DNA of 14,795 nt. It comes from Domibacillus sp. GTDB taxonomy: Bacteria; Bacillota; Bacilli; Bacillales; Domibacillaceae. The stretch lies in NCBI GenBank assembly GCA_031177795.1, contig JAPSKG010000025.1, positions 1-14,795 on the forward strand, in the 5' to 3' direction. A model generated the notes under the pieces. The model searched no databases. It saw only the letters and a list, made by a program, of their open reading frames with translations, and was not told the origin of the DNA. How positions within the stretch are numbered: position 1 is the first letter of the stretch; each line of letters begins with the position of its first letter. Shown here one piece after another: positions 7,323 to 12,992 of the stretch. Both the position numbers and the translations under genes were made by a program.

Positions 7323-7388
7323 GGATGGGAATCGAACCCATTAGAACCGATTGAAGAAACCGGTGGCGCACCATTTGCCTTCCCTAAA
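7317..7388 (-). other. tRNA-like cloverleaf (degenerate tRNA, anticodon position CTT)
   Basis: Read on the - strand, 72 nt fold with standard tRNA spacing. The parts are: acceptor TTTAGGG/CCCGAAA (six of seven pairs, A-G mismatch at 4-69); a 3-bp D stem GGC/GCC with a loop holding A14 and G18-G19; a 5-bp anticodon stem CCGGT/ATCGG with 7-nt loop TTCTTCA (U33 present, CTT at 34-36, i.e. 7356-7354); a 5-nt variable loop; and a 5-bp T stem ATGGG/CCCAT with loop TTCGATT. Invariant G53, T54, T55, C56, A58 and C61 are kept. Against a working tRNA: A replaces U8, G replaces A21, C sits at 37 where a purine is required, position 48 is A, the first base is U, and no CCA is encoded. It is best read as a tRNA-derived or pseudo-tRNA element. 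Pseudo-tRNAs are known in Bacillus cereus. Confidence 0.5.
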
Positions 7389-7412
7389 ACAACTAGCATT
7401 AAAATGTCGTCG

Positions 7413-7487
7413 TTACCTACATAATATAAAAATTTTACCCATTTGAAAATAGATTTTAAACACAAATTGAAAATTTTTTCGACACAT
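7413..7487 (-). CDS. Possible 24-residue peptide upstream of the tRNA-like element
   Basis: On the - strand, ATG 7487 follows AAAGGAAG (7502-7495) with a 7-nt gap. The predicted peptide is 24 residues, rich in Phe and Ile with several Lys/Arg (MCRKNFQFVFKIYFQMGKIF, then ILCR), and ends 24 nt before the tRNA-like element. The SD lies in one arm of an 8-bp hairpin (7495-7502 with 7526-7533), so translation could be occluded. This could be a leader peptide or a chance ORF. There is no homology I recognise, and composition alone cannot decide. Confidence 0.2.
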   Translation of the reverse strand: MCRKNFQFVFKIYFQMGKIFILCR

Positions 7488-7550
7488 TGCGGCACTTCCT
7501 TTCGTCATGCAAACCAGACAATTTCAAAGGAAGAAAAAAGTGGGCGAATA

Positions 7551-7568
7551 AAGCCATGAACATGGCTT
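7551..7568. repeat. 18-bp palindrome, possible operator
   Basis: AAGCCATG (7551-7558) and CATGGCTT (7561-7568) are exact inverted repeats separated by AA. As RNA the 2-nt loop is unfavourable, so a dimeric-protein binding site is at least as likely as a hairpin. It lies 17 nt before the first of two tiny + strand ORFs. Confidence 0.4.
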
Positions 7569-7584
7569 GAAGGGAGTATTTCAC

Positions 7585-7620
7585 TTGTTTTCCAGCACTA
7601 AGAGGAAGGAGGTGTTTTGA
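7585..7620 (+). CDS. Possible 11-residue leader peptide coupled to the next ORF
   Basis: TTG 7585 is preceded by AAGGGAG (7570-7576) with an 8-nt gap and encodes MFSSTKRKEVF. Its stop TGA (7618-7620) overlaps the TTG start (7617-7619) of the following ORF in the classic TTGA arrangement of translational coupling. The ORF is so short that chance remains likely. Confidence 0.2.
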   Translation: MFSSTKRKEVF

Positions 7621-7724
7621 TCAAATACTTTTTCTTGCACCATGGTTTTTTATTGTATGTTGAGTGCGCTTTCGGTGTGCATTTGAAAAAGGAATTTCAC
7701 AGCGGTCACAAAATGGCCGTTTAA
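7617..7724 (+). CDS. Possible 35-residue small protein
   Basis: A near-perfect SD, AAGGAGGTG (7606-7614), stands 4 nt (from GGAGG) before TTG 7617. The frame encodes 35 residues: a hydrophobic start (IKYFFLHHGFLLYV), one Cys, and a basic, His-rich second half (HLKKEFHSGHKMAV). It is not a family I recognise. The ORF ends 59 nt before the -35 box of the riboflavin promoter and is not part of that transcript. The SD is among the strongest in the window, which is the main argument for expression; the short spacing and TTG start argue against it. Confidence 0.3.
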   Translation: MIKYFFLHHGFLLYVECAFGVHLKKEFHSGHKMAV

Positions 7725-7782
7725 ACTTTTAAAATAAAAAACGGTTGTTTCAGAAAAGGAAAGGAAAAGCAGGTTCACTTGC

Positions 7783-7812
7783 TTGACAGAAACTTTGGAA
7801 AAGGTTCATAAT
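7783..7812 (+). promoter_or_regulatory. Sigma-A promoter of the riboflavin operon
   Basis: A perfect -35 TTGACA (7783-7788), an 18-bp spacer and -10 CATAAT (7807-7812, five of six consensus bases) stand about 22 nt before the FMN riboswitch. The predicted start of transcription is near 7819. Confidence 0.8.
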
Positions 7813-7833
7813 AAAACCAACATTCGAATAAAA

Positions 7834-7966
7834 CCTTTCCGGGGCAGGGTGAAAATCCCGACCGGCGGTGATGAAGCTTTAAGCTTCTTAGTCCGTGACC
7901 CGCATATGTGCGGTGGATCTGGTGAAATTCCGGAGCCGACAGTAACAGTCTGGATGGGAGGAAAGG
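7834..7966 (+). ncRNA. FMN riboswitch (RFN element)
   Basis: The closing helix P1 is CCTTTCC (7834-7840) with GGAAAGG (7960-7966). Inside are the conserved RFN blocks in order: GGGGCAGGGTGAAAATCCCG, ACCGGCGGTGATGAAG, AGTCCGTGACCCGC, GGTGGATCTGGTGAAATTCC, GGAGCCGACAGTAACAGTC and TGGATGGGAGGAAAGGATA. The variable P3 hairpin is AGAAGCTT-like (GAAGCTTTAAGCTTC). It binds FMN and controls the rib operon through the terminator at 8029-8066. All the strongly conserved core segments are present, so this is a functional-looking aptamer. Confidence 0.97.
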
Positions 7967-8028
7967 ATAAAGCGCGTTTTTTGAAATTTTTTTAATTTTC
8001 AATACGCTTATTTCTTAATGGTAAAAAC

Positions 8029-8066
8029 AAGGGCCCCGTGTTTATTTTTAACGCGAGGGCTCTTTT
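8029..8066 (+). terminator. Riboswitch-controlled terminator ahead of ribD
   Basis: AAGGGCCCCGTGTT (8029-8042) pairs with AACGCGAGGGCTCTT (8050-8064) with one bulge and two G-T pairs, followed by a short U-rich tail. A 6-nt segment just after the aptamer, CGCGTT (7973-7978), is exactly complementary to AACGCG (8050-8055) in the terminator's 3' arm and is a candidate antiterminator. FMN binding would be expected to favour termination, as in B. subtilis ribDG. Confidence 0.8.
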
Positions 8067-8109
8067 CTTGTGTCAAGGCGGAATTTTAATGACAAGGAGG
8101 GGAACCTCT

Positions 8110-9192
8110 GTGACTGAAGAATATTATATGAATCTTGCACTTTCTCTTGCTCAAAGTGCTGCCCATCAAACTTCGCCAAATCCACCGGTCGGTGCCGTTG
8201 TAGTGAAAAACGGCCGCATTCTCGGAATGGGGGCCCATTTAAAAGCGGGTGAAGCGCATGCAGAGGTGAATGCGCTGGCGCAAGCGGGCAATGAAGCGAA
8301 GGGTGCGGACATTTACGTGACACTTGAGCCTTGTGCGCATCACGGAAAAACGCCTCCCTGTGCAGATTTAATTATTGAAAAAGGCTTGCGCCGCGTGTTT
8401 ATAGCTGCTGTAGATCCTAATCCGCTTGTTGGCGGAAAAGGAATTGAAAAATTGCGAAATGCCGGAATTGAAGTGAAAACAGGAATTAGTGAAAAAGCGG
8501 CAGCGGATCTTCTTGCTCCTTTTTTTCATTTTATTCAAAAGAAACGGCCCTATGTTACGATTAAAACCGCTGTCACCGCCGACGGCAAAACGGCTGCCCA
8601 CACAGGACACAGCCAATGGATCACAAGTGAACCTGCAAGAAAAGACGTTCATCTTCTTAGAAGCGAGCATGACGCTATTTTAACCGGTATCGGAACCGTC
8701 TTGCTAGATAATCCGCTCCTCACCTCCCGTCTGCCCCAAGGAGGAAAAAATCCCATTCGGGTGTTGCTGGATACACATTTGCGCGTTCCAGCTGATTTCC
8801 ACATTATTCAAAATAAAGACGCAAAAACCATTATTTTTTGCGCAAGTGATGCGCAAACGGATAAACAACGTGCTCTTGAAGAACACGGAGTAACAGTGAT
8901 TCGTTTGCCGTATATGTCTATTGATGCTGTGCTGGATGAACTGGGAAAACAAAATATTATGACGCTTTTTGTTGAAGCAGGCGCTGAAGTGAATGCTTCG
9001 TTTCTTGATATTGGAGCATTTAACAGGCTTATTATGTACATGGCCCCTAAGCTCATCGGCGGCAAATCGGCGCCATCTTCCTTTGGCGGACTTGGCGGCT
9101 CATTGATGGATGAAGCACTCGGGCTTGAATTTAAGTCAGTTGAAATGATTGGGCCAGATTTGAAAATTGTCGCGGAAAAAAGGAGCGAATAA
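8110..9192 (+). CDS. ribD: Bifunctional riboflavin-specific deaminase/reductase RibD
   Basis: RibD deaminates the diaminopyrimidine made by GTP cyclohydrolase II and then reduces its ribosyl side chain, the second and third steps of riboflavin synthesis. GTG 8110 lies 7 nt after AAGGAGGGG (8094-8102) and gives MTEEYYMNLA and 360 residues, essentially the B. subtilis length. ATG 8089 has a poorer SD, and the frame further upstream runs through the terminator. The N-terminal cytidine-deaminase-type zinc site is HAE (50-52) with PCAHHGKTPPC (Cys75, Cys84). The C-terminal reductase domain, about 145-360, has the ITSEPAR and APKLIGG motifs. It is the first gene of the operon under the FMN riboswitch. 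RibE begins 2 nt after its stop. Confidence 0.97.
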   Translation: MTEEYYMNLALSLAQSAAHQTSPNPPVGAVVVKNGRILGMGAHLKAGEAHAEVNALAQAGNEAKGADIYVTLEPCAHHGKTPPCADLIIEKGLRRVFIAAVDPNPLVGGKGIEKLRNAGIEVKTGISEKAAADLLAPFFHFIQKKRPYVTIKTAVTADGKTAAHTGHSQWITSEPARKDVHLLRSEHDAILTGIGTVLLDNPLLTSRLPQGGKNPIRVLLDTHLRVPADFHIIQNKDAKTIIFCASDAQTDKQRALEEHGVTVIRLPYMSIDAVLDELGKQNIMTLFVEAGAEVNASFLDIGAFNRLIMYMAPKLIGGKSAPSSFGGLGGSLMDEALGLEFKSVEMIGPDLKIVAEKRSE

Positions 9193-9194
9193 GT

Positions 9195-9839
9195 TTGTTT
9201 ACAGGCATTATAGAAGAAGTCGGGAAAGTGGAACGGATTGTTCGCGGAGGAAAATCTTTGCAGCTAGCTGTTGCCGCTAAAAAAGTTTTGTCGGACGTTC
9301 AATTGGGCGACAGCATTTCTGTTAATGGTGTTTGTTTAACCGTAACAGCTTTTACAAAAACACATTTTTCAGCAGATGTTATGCCGGAAACGTTTAAATC
9401 CACTTCCCTGGCTGCATTAACACCCGGCTCGTCAGTTAATTTAGAAAGAGCAATGGCTGCAAATGGCCGTTTCGGCGGCCATTTTGTATCAGGGCACGTA
9501 GATGGAGTTGGCCATATTATTTCAAAAAAGCATGAAGAAAATGCACTTTATATTACAATCTCCTTTCCTGAGCAGCTTAGCCGTTATCTTTTGTATAAAG
9601 GATCAATTGCCCTTGATGGAACATCGCTTACTTTATTTGGCGTGTCGGACAATGACTTAACTGTTTCGCTCATTCCCCATACAAGAGATGAAACTGTGCT
9701 TGCTTTAAAAGGAATTGGTGACCCGGTTAATATTGAGTGTGACATGCTTGCAAAATATGTTGGGAATATGCTTGAAAAAAAAGAAATGCCGCGAAAAGGA
9801 ATTACAATGGATTTATTAAAAGAGAATGGCTATTTGTAA
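9195..9839 (+). CDS. ribE: Riboflavin synthase, alpha subunit
   Basis: This enzyme dismutates two 6,7-dimethyl-8-ribityllumazine molecules to riboflavin plus a pyrimidine that is recycled. The start is TTG 9195 with AAGGAG (9180-9185) and a 9-nt gap, giving the hallmark N-terminus MFTGIIEE and 214 residues. Two homologous lumazine-binding barrels are evident. The first has GDSISVNGVCLTV; the second has GSIALDGTSLTLFGVSDN and SLIPHT, joined by the conserved NGRFGGHFVSGHVDG. The C-terminal trimerisation helix is present. The SD for the next gene overlaps the ribE stop, so translation is likely coupled. In B. subtilis nomenclature this gene is ribE (also called ribB in older maps). Confidence 0.97.
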   Translation: MFTGIIEEVGKVERIVRGGKSLQLAVAAKKVLSDVQLGDSISVNGVCLTVTAFTKTHFSADVMPETFKSTSLAALTPGSSVNLERAMAANGRFGGHFVSGHVDGVGHIISKKHEENALYITISFPEQLSRYLLYKGSIALDGTSLTLFGVSDNDLTVSLIPHTRDETVLALKGIGDPVNIECDMLAKYVGNMLEKKEMPRKGITMDLLKENGYL

Positions 9840-9852
9840 GGAGGAAAACAAT

Positions 9853-11061
9853 ATGTTTTCAAGTATTGAAGAAGCCCTGGAAGATTTAAAGCAAGGAAAG
9901 TTGATCATTGTCGTGGACGATGAAGATCGCGAAAATGAAGGTGATCTGCTTGGTATAGCAGAACTCGCAGACGGCGCAATGATTAATTTCATGGCGAAAG
10001 AAGGCCGAGGGCTTATTTGCGTGCCTGTTGAAGAACAAATTGCACACCGCCTTCAGCTTCATTCCATGGTGGAAAATAATACAGACAGCCACGGCACTGC
10101 TTTTACAGTGAGTGTTGACCATATTTCAACAACAACCGGGATCAGCGCTTTTGAACGGGCCGATACAGTAAAAGCGCTTGTTGATGATAAAGCAGTAGCT
10201 GCTGATTTTAAACGTCCTGGCCATATATTTCCGTTAATTGCCAAAAACGGCGGAGTTTTACGAAGAACAGGCCACACGGAAGCAGCGGTAGATCTTGCTA
10301 AATTAGCCGGATACAAACCGGCCGGTGTTATTTGTGAAGTAATGAATGACGATGGAACAATGGCGCGTCTTCCTGAACTGGAAAAAATGGCCGTAACGTT
10401 TGGTTTGAAAATCATTACTATTGAACAGCTTGTTGCATACCGCCGTAATCACGAATCTTTAATACGTCGTGAAGCAGATATTCAGCTGCCGACTGATTTC
10501 GGAAAATTCCGGGCGGTAGGTTATGAGGAAGAATTAACAGGCCAGGATCATGTTGCTCTTGTAAAGGGAGATATTTCTGGTGATGAACCTGTTCTTGTTC
10601 GGGTTCATTCAGAGTGCTTAACCGGAGACATTTTTGGATCTCACCGCTGCGATTGCGGTCCTCAGCTTCATGCAGCACTGCGGCAAATTGAAGAAGAAGG
10701 AAGAGGAGTTCTTCTTTACATGCGTCAAGAAGGACGTGGAATAGGCCTTATCAATAAATTAAAAGCATATGAGTTGCAGGAGCAAGGCTATGACACGGTG
10801 GAAGCCAACGTGAAACTGGGCTTTAAAGATGATCTTCGCGATTATGGAATCGGAGCGCAAATTTTAAAAGATCTCGGAATCACAAAAATGAAGCTTTTAA
10901 CAAACAATCCCCGTAAAATCACAGGGCTTAATGGCTATGGCCTTGAAATAACAGAACGCGTTGCCATTGAAATGGCTCCCAAAGAAGATAATCGCCAGTA
11001 CTTGAAAACAAAAATTTCTAAGCTGGGCCACATTTTAAATTTAACAGAAGAGGAGAAATAA
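9853..11061 (+). CDS. ribBA: Bifunctional DHBP synthase / GTP cyclohydrolase II RibBA
   Basis: This enzyme supplies both riboflavin precursors. The N-terminal half makes 3,4-dihydroxy-2-butanone 4-phosphate from ribulose 5-phosphate; the C-terminal half opens GTP. The start is ATG 9853: AAGGAGG (9838-9844) overlaps the ribE stop with an 8-nt gap, giving MFSSIEEALE and 402 residues. The frame extends to ATG 9826 but without an SD. RibB motifs are DDEDRENEGD (22-31), GRGLICVP (51-58) and HTEAAVD with His141. RibA zinc ligands are Cys255, Cys266 and Cys268 (CLTGDIFGSHRCDCGPQ), followed by RQEGRGIGL (291-299) and TNNPRKI (350-356). Both domains have complete catalytic sets, so the enzyme should be fully bifunctional. 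Confidence 0.97.
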   Translation: MFSSIEEALEDLKQGKLIIVVDDEDRENEGDLLGIAELADGAMINFMAKEGRGLICVPVEEQIAHRLQLHSMVENNTDSHGTAFTVSVDHISTTTGISAFERADTVKALVDDKAVAADFKRPGHIFPLIAKNGGVLRRTGHTEAAVDLAKLAGYKPAGVICEVMNDDGTMARLPELEKMAVTFGLKIITIEQLVAYRRNHESLIRREADIQLPTDFGKFRAVGYEEELTGQDHVALVKGDISGDEPVLVRVHSECLTGDIFGSHRCDCGPQLHAALRQIEEEGRGVLLYMRQEGRGIGLINKLKAYELQEQGYDTVEANVKLGFKDDLRDYGIGAQILKDLGITKMKLLTNNPRKITGLNGYGLEITERVAIEMAPKEDNRQYLKTKISKLGHILNLTEEEK

Positions 11062-11063
11062 TC

Positions 11064-11534
11064 ATGGGTAAAACATTTGAAGGGCATTTAATTGGAACAG
11101 GGCTTAAAGTAGGAATTGTTGGAGGGCGTTTTAACGAATTTATTACCGGGAAACTTATTTCTGGTGCTGAAGACGGCTTTATCCGCCATGGAGTTGCACC
11201 AGAAGATATTGATATCGCCTGGGTTCCGGGTGCGTTTGAACTGCCGCTTATTGCAAAAAAAATGGCGGAAAGCGGCAAGTACGATGCGGTTATTACGTTA
11301 GGAGCGGTTATTCGCGGAGCTACGGCTCATTTTGATTTTGTTTGCAATGAAGCGGCCAAAGGCGTTTCACAAGCAGGAATGCAAACGGGAGTACCGGTGA
11401 TTTTCGGTCTTTTAACAACGGATACGATCGAGCAAGCAATTGAACGTGCAGGAACAAAAGCAGGAAACAAGGGCTGGGAAGCTGCAGTTTCTGCCATTGA
11501 AATGGCCAACTTGCTCCGCTCATTTGAAGCATGA
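11064..11534 (+). CDS. ribH: 6,7-dimethyl-8-ribityllumazine synthase
   Basis: RibH condenses the pyrimidine intermediate with dihydroxybutanone phosphate to give lumazine, the substrate of RibE. In bacilli it forms 60-mer capsids around riboflavin synthase (family knowledge). ATG 11064 is 2 nt after the ribBA stop, with AGGAG inside the end of ribBA. The length is 156 residues, typical of the family. Visible motifs are GGRFNEF with Phe23, WVPGAFELP, GAVIRGATAHFD with catalytic His89, and the C-terminal LLTTDTIEQAIERAGTKAGN. It is the last gene of the operon here. The RibT acetyltransferase that follows ribH in B. subtilis is absent, and an independently promoted permease gene follows instead. 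Confidence 0.97.
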   Translation: MGKTFEGHLIGTGLKVGIVGGRFNEFITGKLISGAEDGFIRHGVAPEDIDIAWVPGAFELPLIAKKMAESGKYDAVITLGAVIRGATAHFDFVCNEAAKGVSQAGMQTGVPVIFGLLTTDTIEQAIERAGTKAGNKGWEAAVSAIEMANLLRSFEA

Positions 11535-11540
11535 TATAAT
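11511..11540 (+). promoter_or_regulatory. Extended -10 promoter for the permease, overlapping the ribH end
   Basis: TGATATAAT (11532-11540) is a perfect -10 with the TGn extension. A weak -35, TTGCTC (11511-11516), lies 18 bp upstream inside ribH. The predicted start of transcription is near 11547, leaving a leader of about 130 nt. Confidence 0.65.
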
Positions 11541-11565
11541 CACCATCGTGGCTGAGGCGAGAAAA

Positions 11566-11625
11566 ACAGAAAACAAAAACAGCAAAGCAGCCAGCAGGTA
11601 GCACAGTTTGTTTTTGCTTTTCTGT
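11566..11625 (+). other. Long hairpin in the permease leader / end of rib operon
   Basis: A 16-nt A-rich arm (11566-11581) is the reverse complement of the U-rich arm 11609-11625 with a single bulge, giving 16 pairs around a 27-nt GC-richer loop. The descending arm is T-rich, so it may act as the rib operon terminator, but there is no separate U-tail or GC-rich stem. It might instead regulate the permease leader. Confidence 0.5.
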
Positions 11626-11676
11626 AGAGCCTTAAGCGGGTTGGGAGAGGGAGCTTTATTAAAGCAGGTTTTAAAA

Positions 11677-12894
11677 ATGAATGGAGGAATTTTTAAGCTT
11701 CGCGAACATGGAACTCGCATAGGAAAAGAACTTTCAGCGGGGCTGGCTGGTTTTTTTACGGTGGTTTACATTATTGCGGTTAACGGGTTGATTTTATCTG
11801 AAGCAGGCATGCCATTTGAAGCGGCCGCAGCGGCCACCATTGTTTCAGCGGCAGCAGGTTGTTTTATTATGGCTTTGTGGGCAAATGCCCCGATTGTCAT
11901 TGTGCCGGGCATGGGAATCAACGCTATGTTTACGTACACATTTGTAAATGAAATGGCGATGACCTGGCAGCAAGCGCTGGGAGTAACGGTCCTGTCAGGC
12001 ATTTTATTTGCTGTTGTAACGGCAACCCGCCTTGCAGAAAAGTTAAATCAAGTAGTGCCTGAATCGCTAAAAGAAGGCATTACAGGAGGGCTTGGCTTGT
12101 TTCTTGTTGTAATTGGCATAGAAAAAGCCGGTTTTTCGGCGCCTTCGCTCATTACGCTGGCAATCGCCATGCTTTTATTTTGGCGCAAGGTGCCTGGAAC
12201 GTTTATCTGGATTATCCTGTTAGGGACAGGGATCTCCTGGATTTTCGGAACTCTTCCTATGCCTTCTGCCAGCGTAGGGCTAAACAGTTATACATCCGTG
12301 TTTGGTGCCTGGACTATTGAAGGTATTTCACTGCCGGTTTTGCTTCCGGCTGTGTTTTCGCTAACAATGGTGCTTTTGTTTGAAAACATTGGCATTATAA
12401 ATGGCCAGTTAAACCTGGCCGGACAGCCGGGGAAATTCAAAAGAGCAATTCAGGCAAATGCTTTTGCCGTTATGGCATCCGGAATGGCAGGTTCAAGTGC
12501 AAATGTAGCTGCTGTTGAAAGCGCAGCGCCTATTGCAGCCGGCGGCCGGACGGGTCTTGTGCCGCTTACAGCCGGCTTTTTATTTCCGGTTGCTTTTCTG
12601 GCAGCTCCGTATGTAAATATGATACCGGGTTCAGCAATTGCGCCAATACTGATTATTATCGGTGTGTTAATGTCGTTAAATGTCCGCCGCATTTCTTTTT
12701 CTGACTGGGCCGAGTTCATTCCTGCATTGACAATTGTGGCAGTTATTCCTTTAACAGCAAGCATTGCAGATGGTATTGCAGCCGGTTTTATTTTACATCC
12801 TGTGTTAAAAGCAGCTCGCGGGCGTTACCGTGAAGTGCCTGTTTCCATGTATATTATCGCAGCGCTTTTCCTTATTAACATAATGATTCATTGA
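11677..12894 (+). CDS. NCS2/AzgA-like permease, probable purine or related nucleobase transporter
   Basis: I choose ATG 11677, with AGCAGG (11663-11668) and an 8-nt gap; the frame is open upstream only through the leader hairpin. The product has 405 residues and about 12 or more hydrophobic segments, so it is a polytopic inner membrane carrier. Family features are the N-terminal GLAGFFTVVYIIAVNG, PGMGINAMF, SLKEGITGGLGLFLVVIG, and the TM10 stretch VESAAPIAAGGRTGL followed by IPGSAIAPILIIIGVLM, all as in AzgA-type permeases such as PbuG and PbuO. It departs from them at substrate-site positions: FENIGIING where AzgA proteins have a D-T-x-G-T type motif, and GSSANVAAVES instead of the TS-rich TM10 lead-in. 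The substrate is therefore uncertain. It has its own promoter and terminator. No purine riboswitch is seen. Confidence 0.85.
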   Translation: MNGGIFKLREHGTRIGKELSAGLAGFFTVVYIIAVNGLILSEAGMPFEAAAAATIVSAAAGCFIMALWANAPIVIVPGMGINAMFTYTFVNEMAMTWQQALGVTVLSGILFAVVTATRLAEKLNQVVPESLKEGITGGLGLFLVVIGIEKAGFSAPSLITLAIAMLLFWRKVPGTFIWIILLGTGISWIFGTLPMPSASVGLNSYTSVFGAWTIEGISLPVLLPAVFSLTMVLLFENIGIINGQLNLAGQPGKFKRAIQANAFAVMASGMAGSSANVAAVESAAPIAAGGRTGLVPLTAGFLFPVAFLAAPYVNMIPGSAIAPILIIIGVLMSLNVRRISFSDWAEFIPALTIVAVIPLTASIADGIAAGFILHPVLKAARGRYREVPVSMYIIAALFLINIMIH

Positions 12895-12895
12895 A

Positions 12896-12927
12896 AACCA
12901 TCCGGCTGTGTGCCGGGTGGTTTTTTT
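12896..12927 (+). terminator. Intrinsic terminator after the permease
   Basis: AACCATCCGGC (12896-12906) pairs with GCCGGGTGGTT (12912-12922), 11 bp with one wobble pair, a TGTGT loop and a T-run to 12927. Confidence 0.9.
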
Positions 12928-12946
12928 CTGCCATCCCAAAAGCAAA

Positions 12947-12957
12947 TCTGGTATACT
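12947..12957 (+). promoter_or_regulatory. Probable promoter of dapF (-10 region)
   Basis: TATACT (12952-12957) carries an upstream TG extension (TGGTATACT, with TG at 12949-12950). No good -35 is seen 16-18 bp upstream. Transcription would begin near 12964, about 29 nt before the TTG start of dapF. Confidence 0.5.
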
Positions 12958-12992
12958 ATAAAAACAATAAGCAGTGAAAGAGGCGAGTTTTT

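Larger units (their letters stand above)
7199..7782. other. Gene-poor structured region between the acetyltransferase and riboflavin operon
   Basis: About 580 nt with no conventional gene. The - strand half (7199-7535) looks like an acetyltransferase leader holding the tRNA-like fold, the 11-bp inverted repeat and a possible small ORF. The + strand half (7551-7724) holds the palindrome and the two tiny coupled ORFs. A weak hairpin, GGCCGTTT (7715-7722) with AAACGGTT (7739-7746), closes the second ORF but has no T-run. I found no confident promoter for either transcript. Confidence 0.6.

Noticed and set aside
7238..7495. - strand 85-codon reading frame across the tRNA-like element
   Set aside because: The GTG start abuts the SD and the in-frame ATG near 7399 has no SD. 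The frame runs through the cloverleaf and hairpin, which explain the sequence better. It is not fully excluded, because codon use in its second half is unremarkable.
7783..7995. + strand 70-codon ORF
   Set aside because: It begins in the -35 box and spans the FMN riboswitch, whose conserved RNA fold accounts for the sequence.
8038..8109. Upstream extension of ribD
   Set aside because: The GTG at 8038 lies within the terminator stem. The strong SD at 8094-8102 and family length point to GTG 8110.
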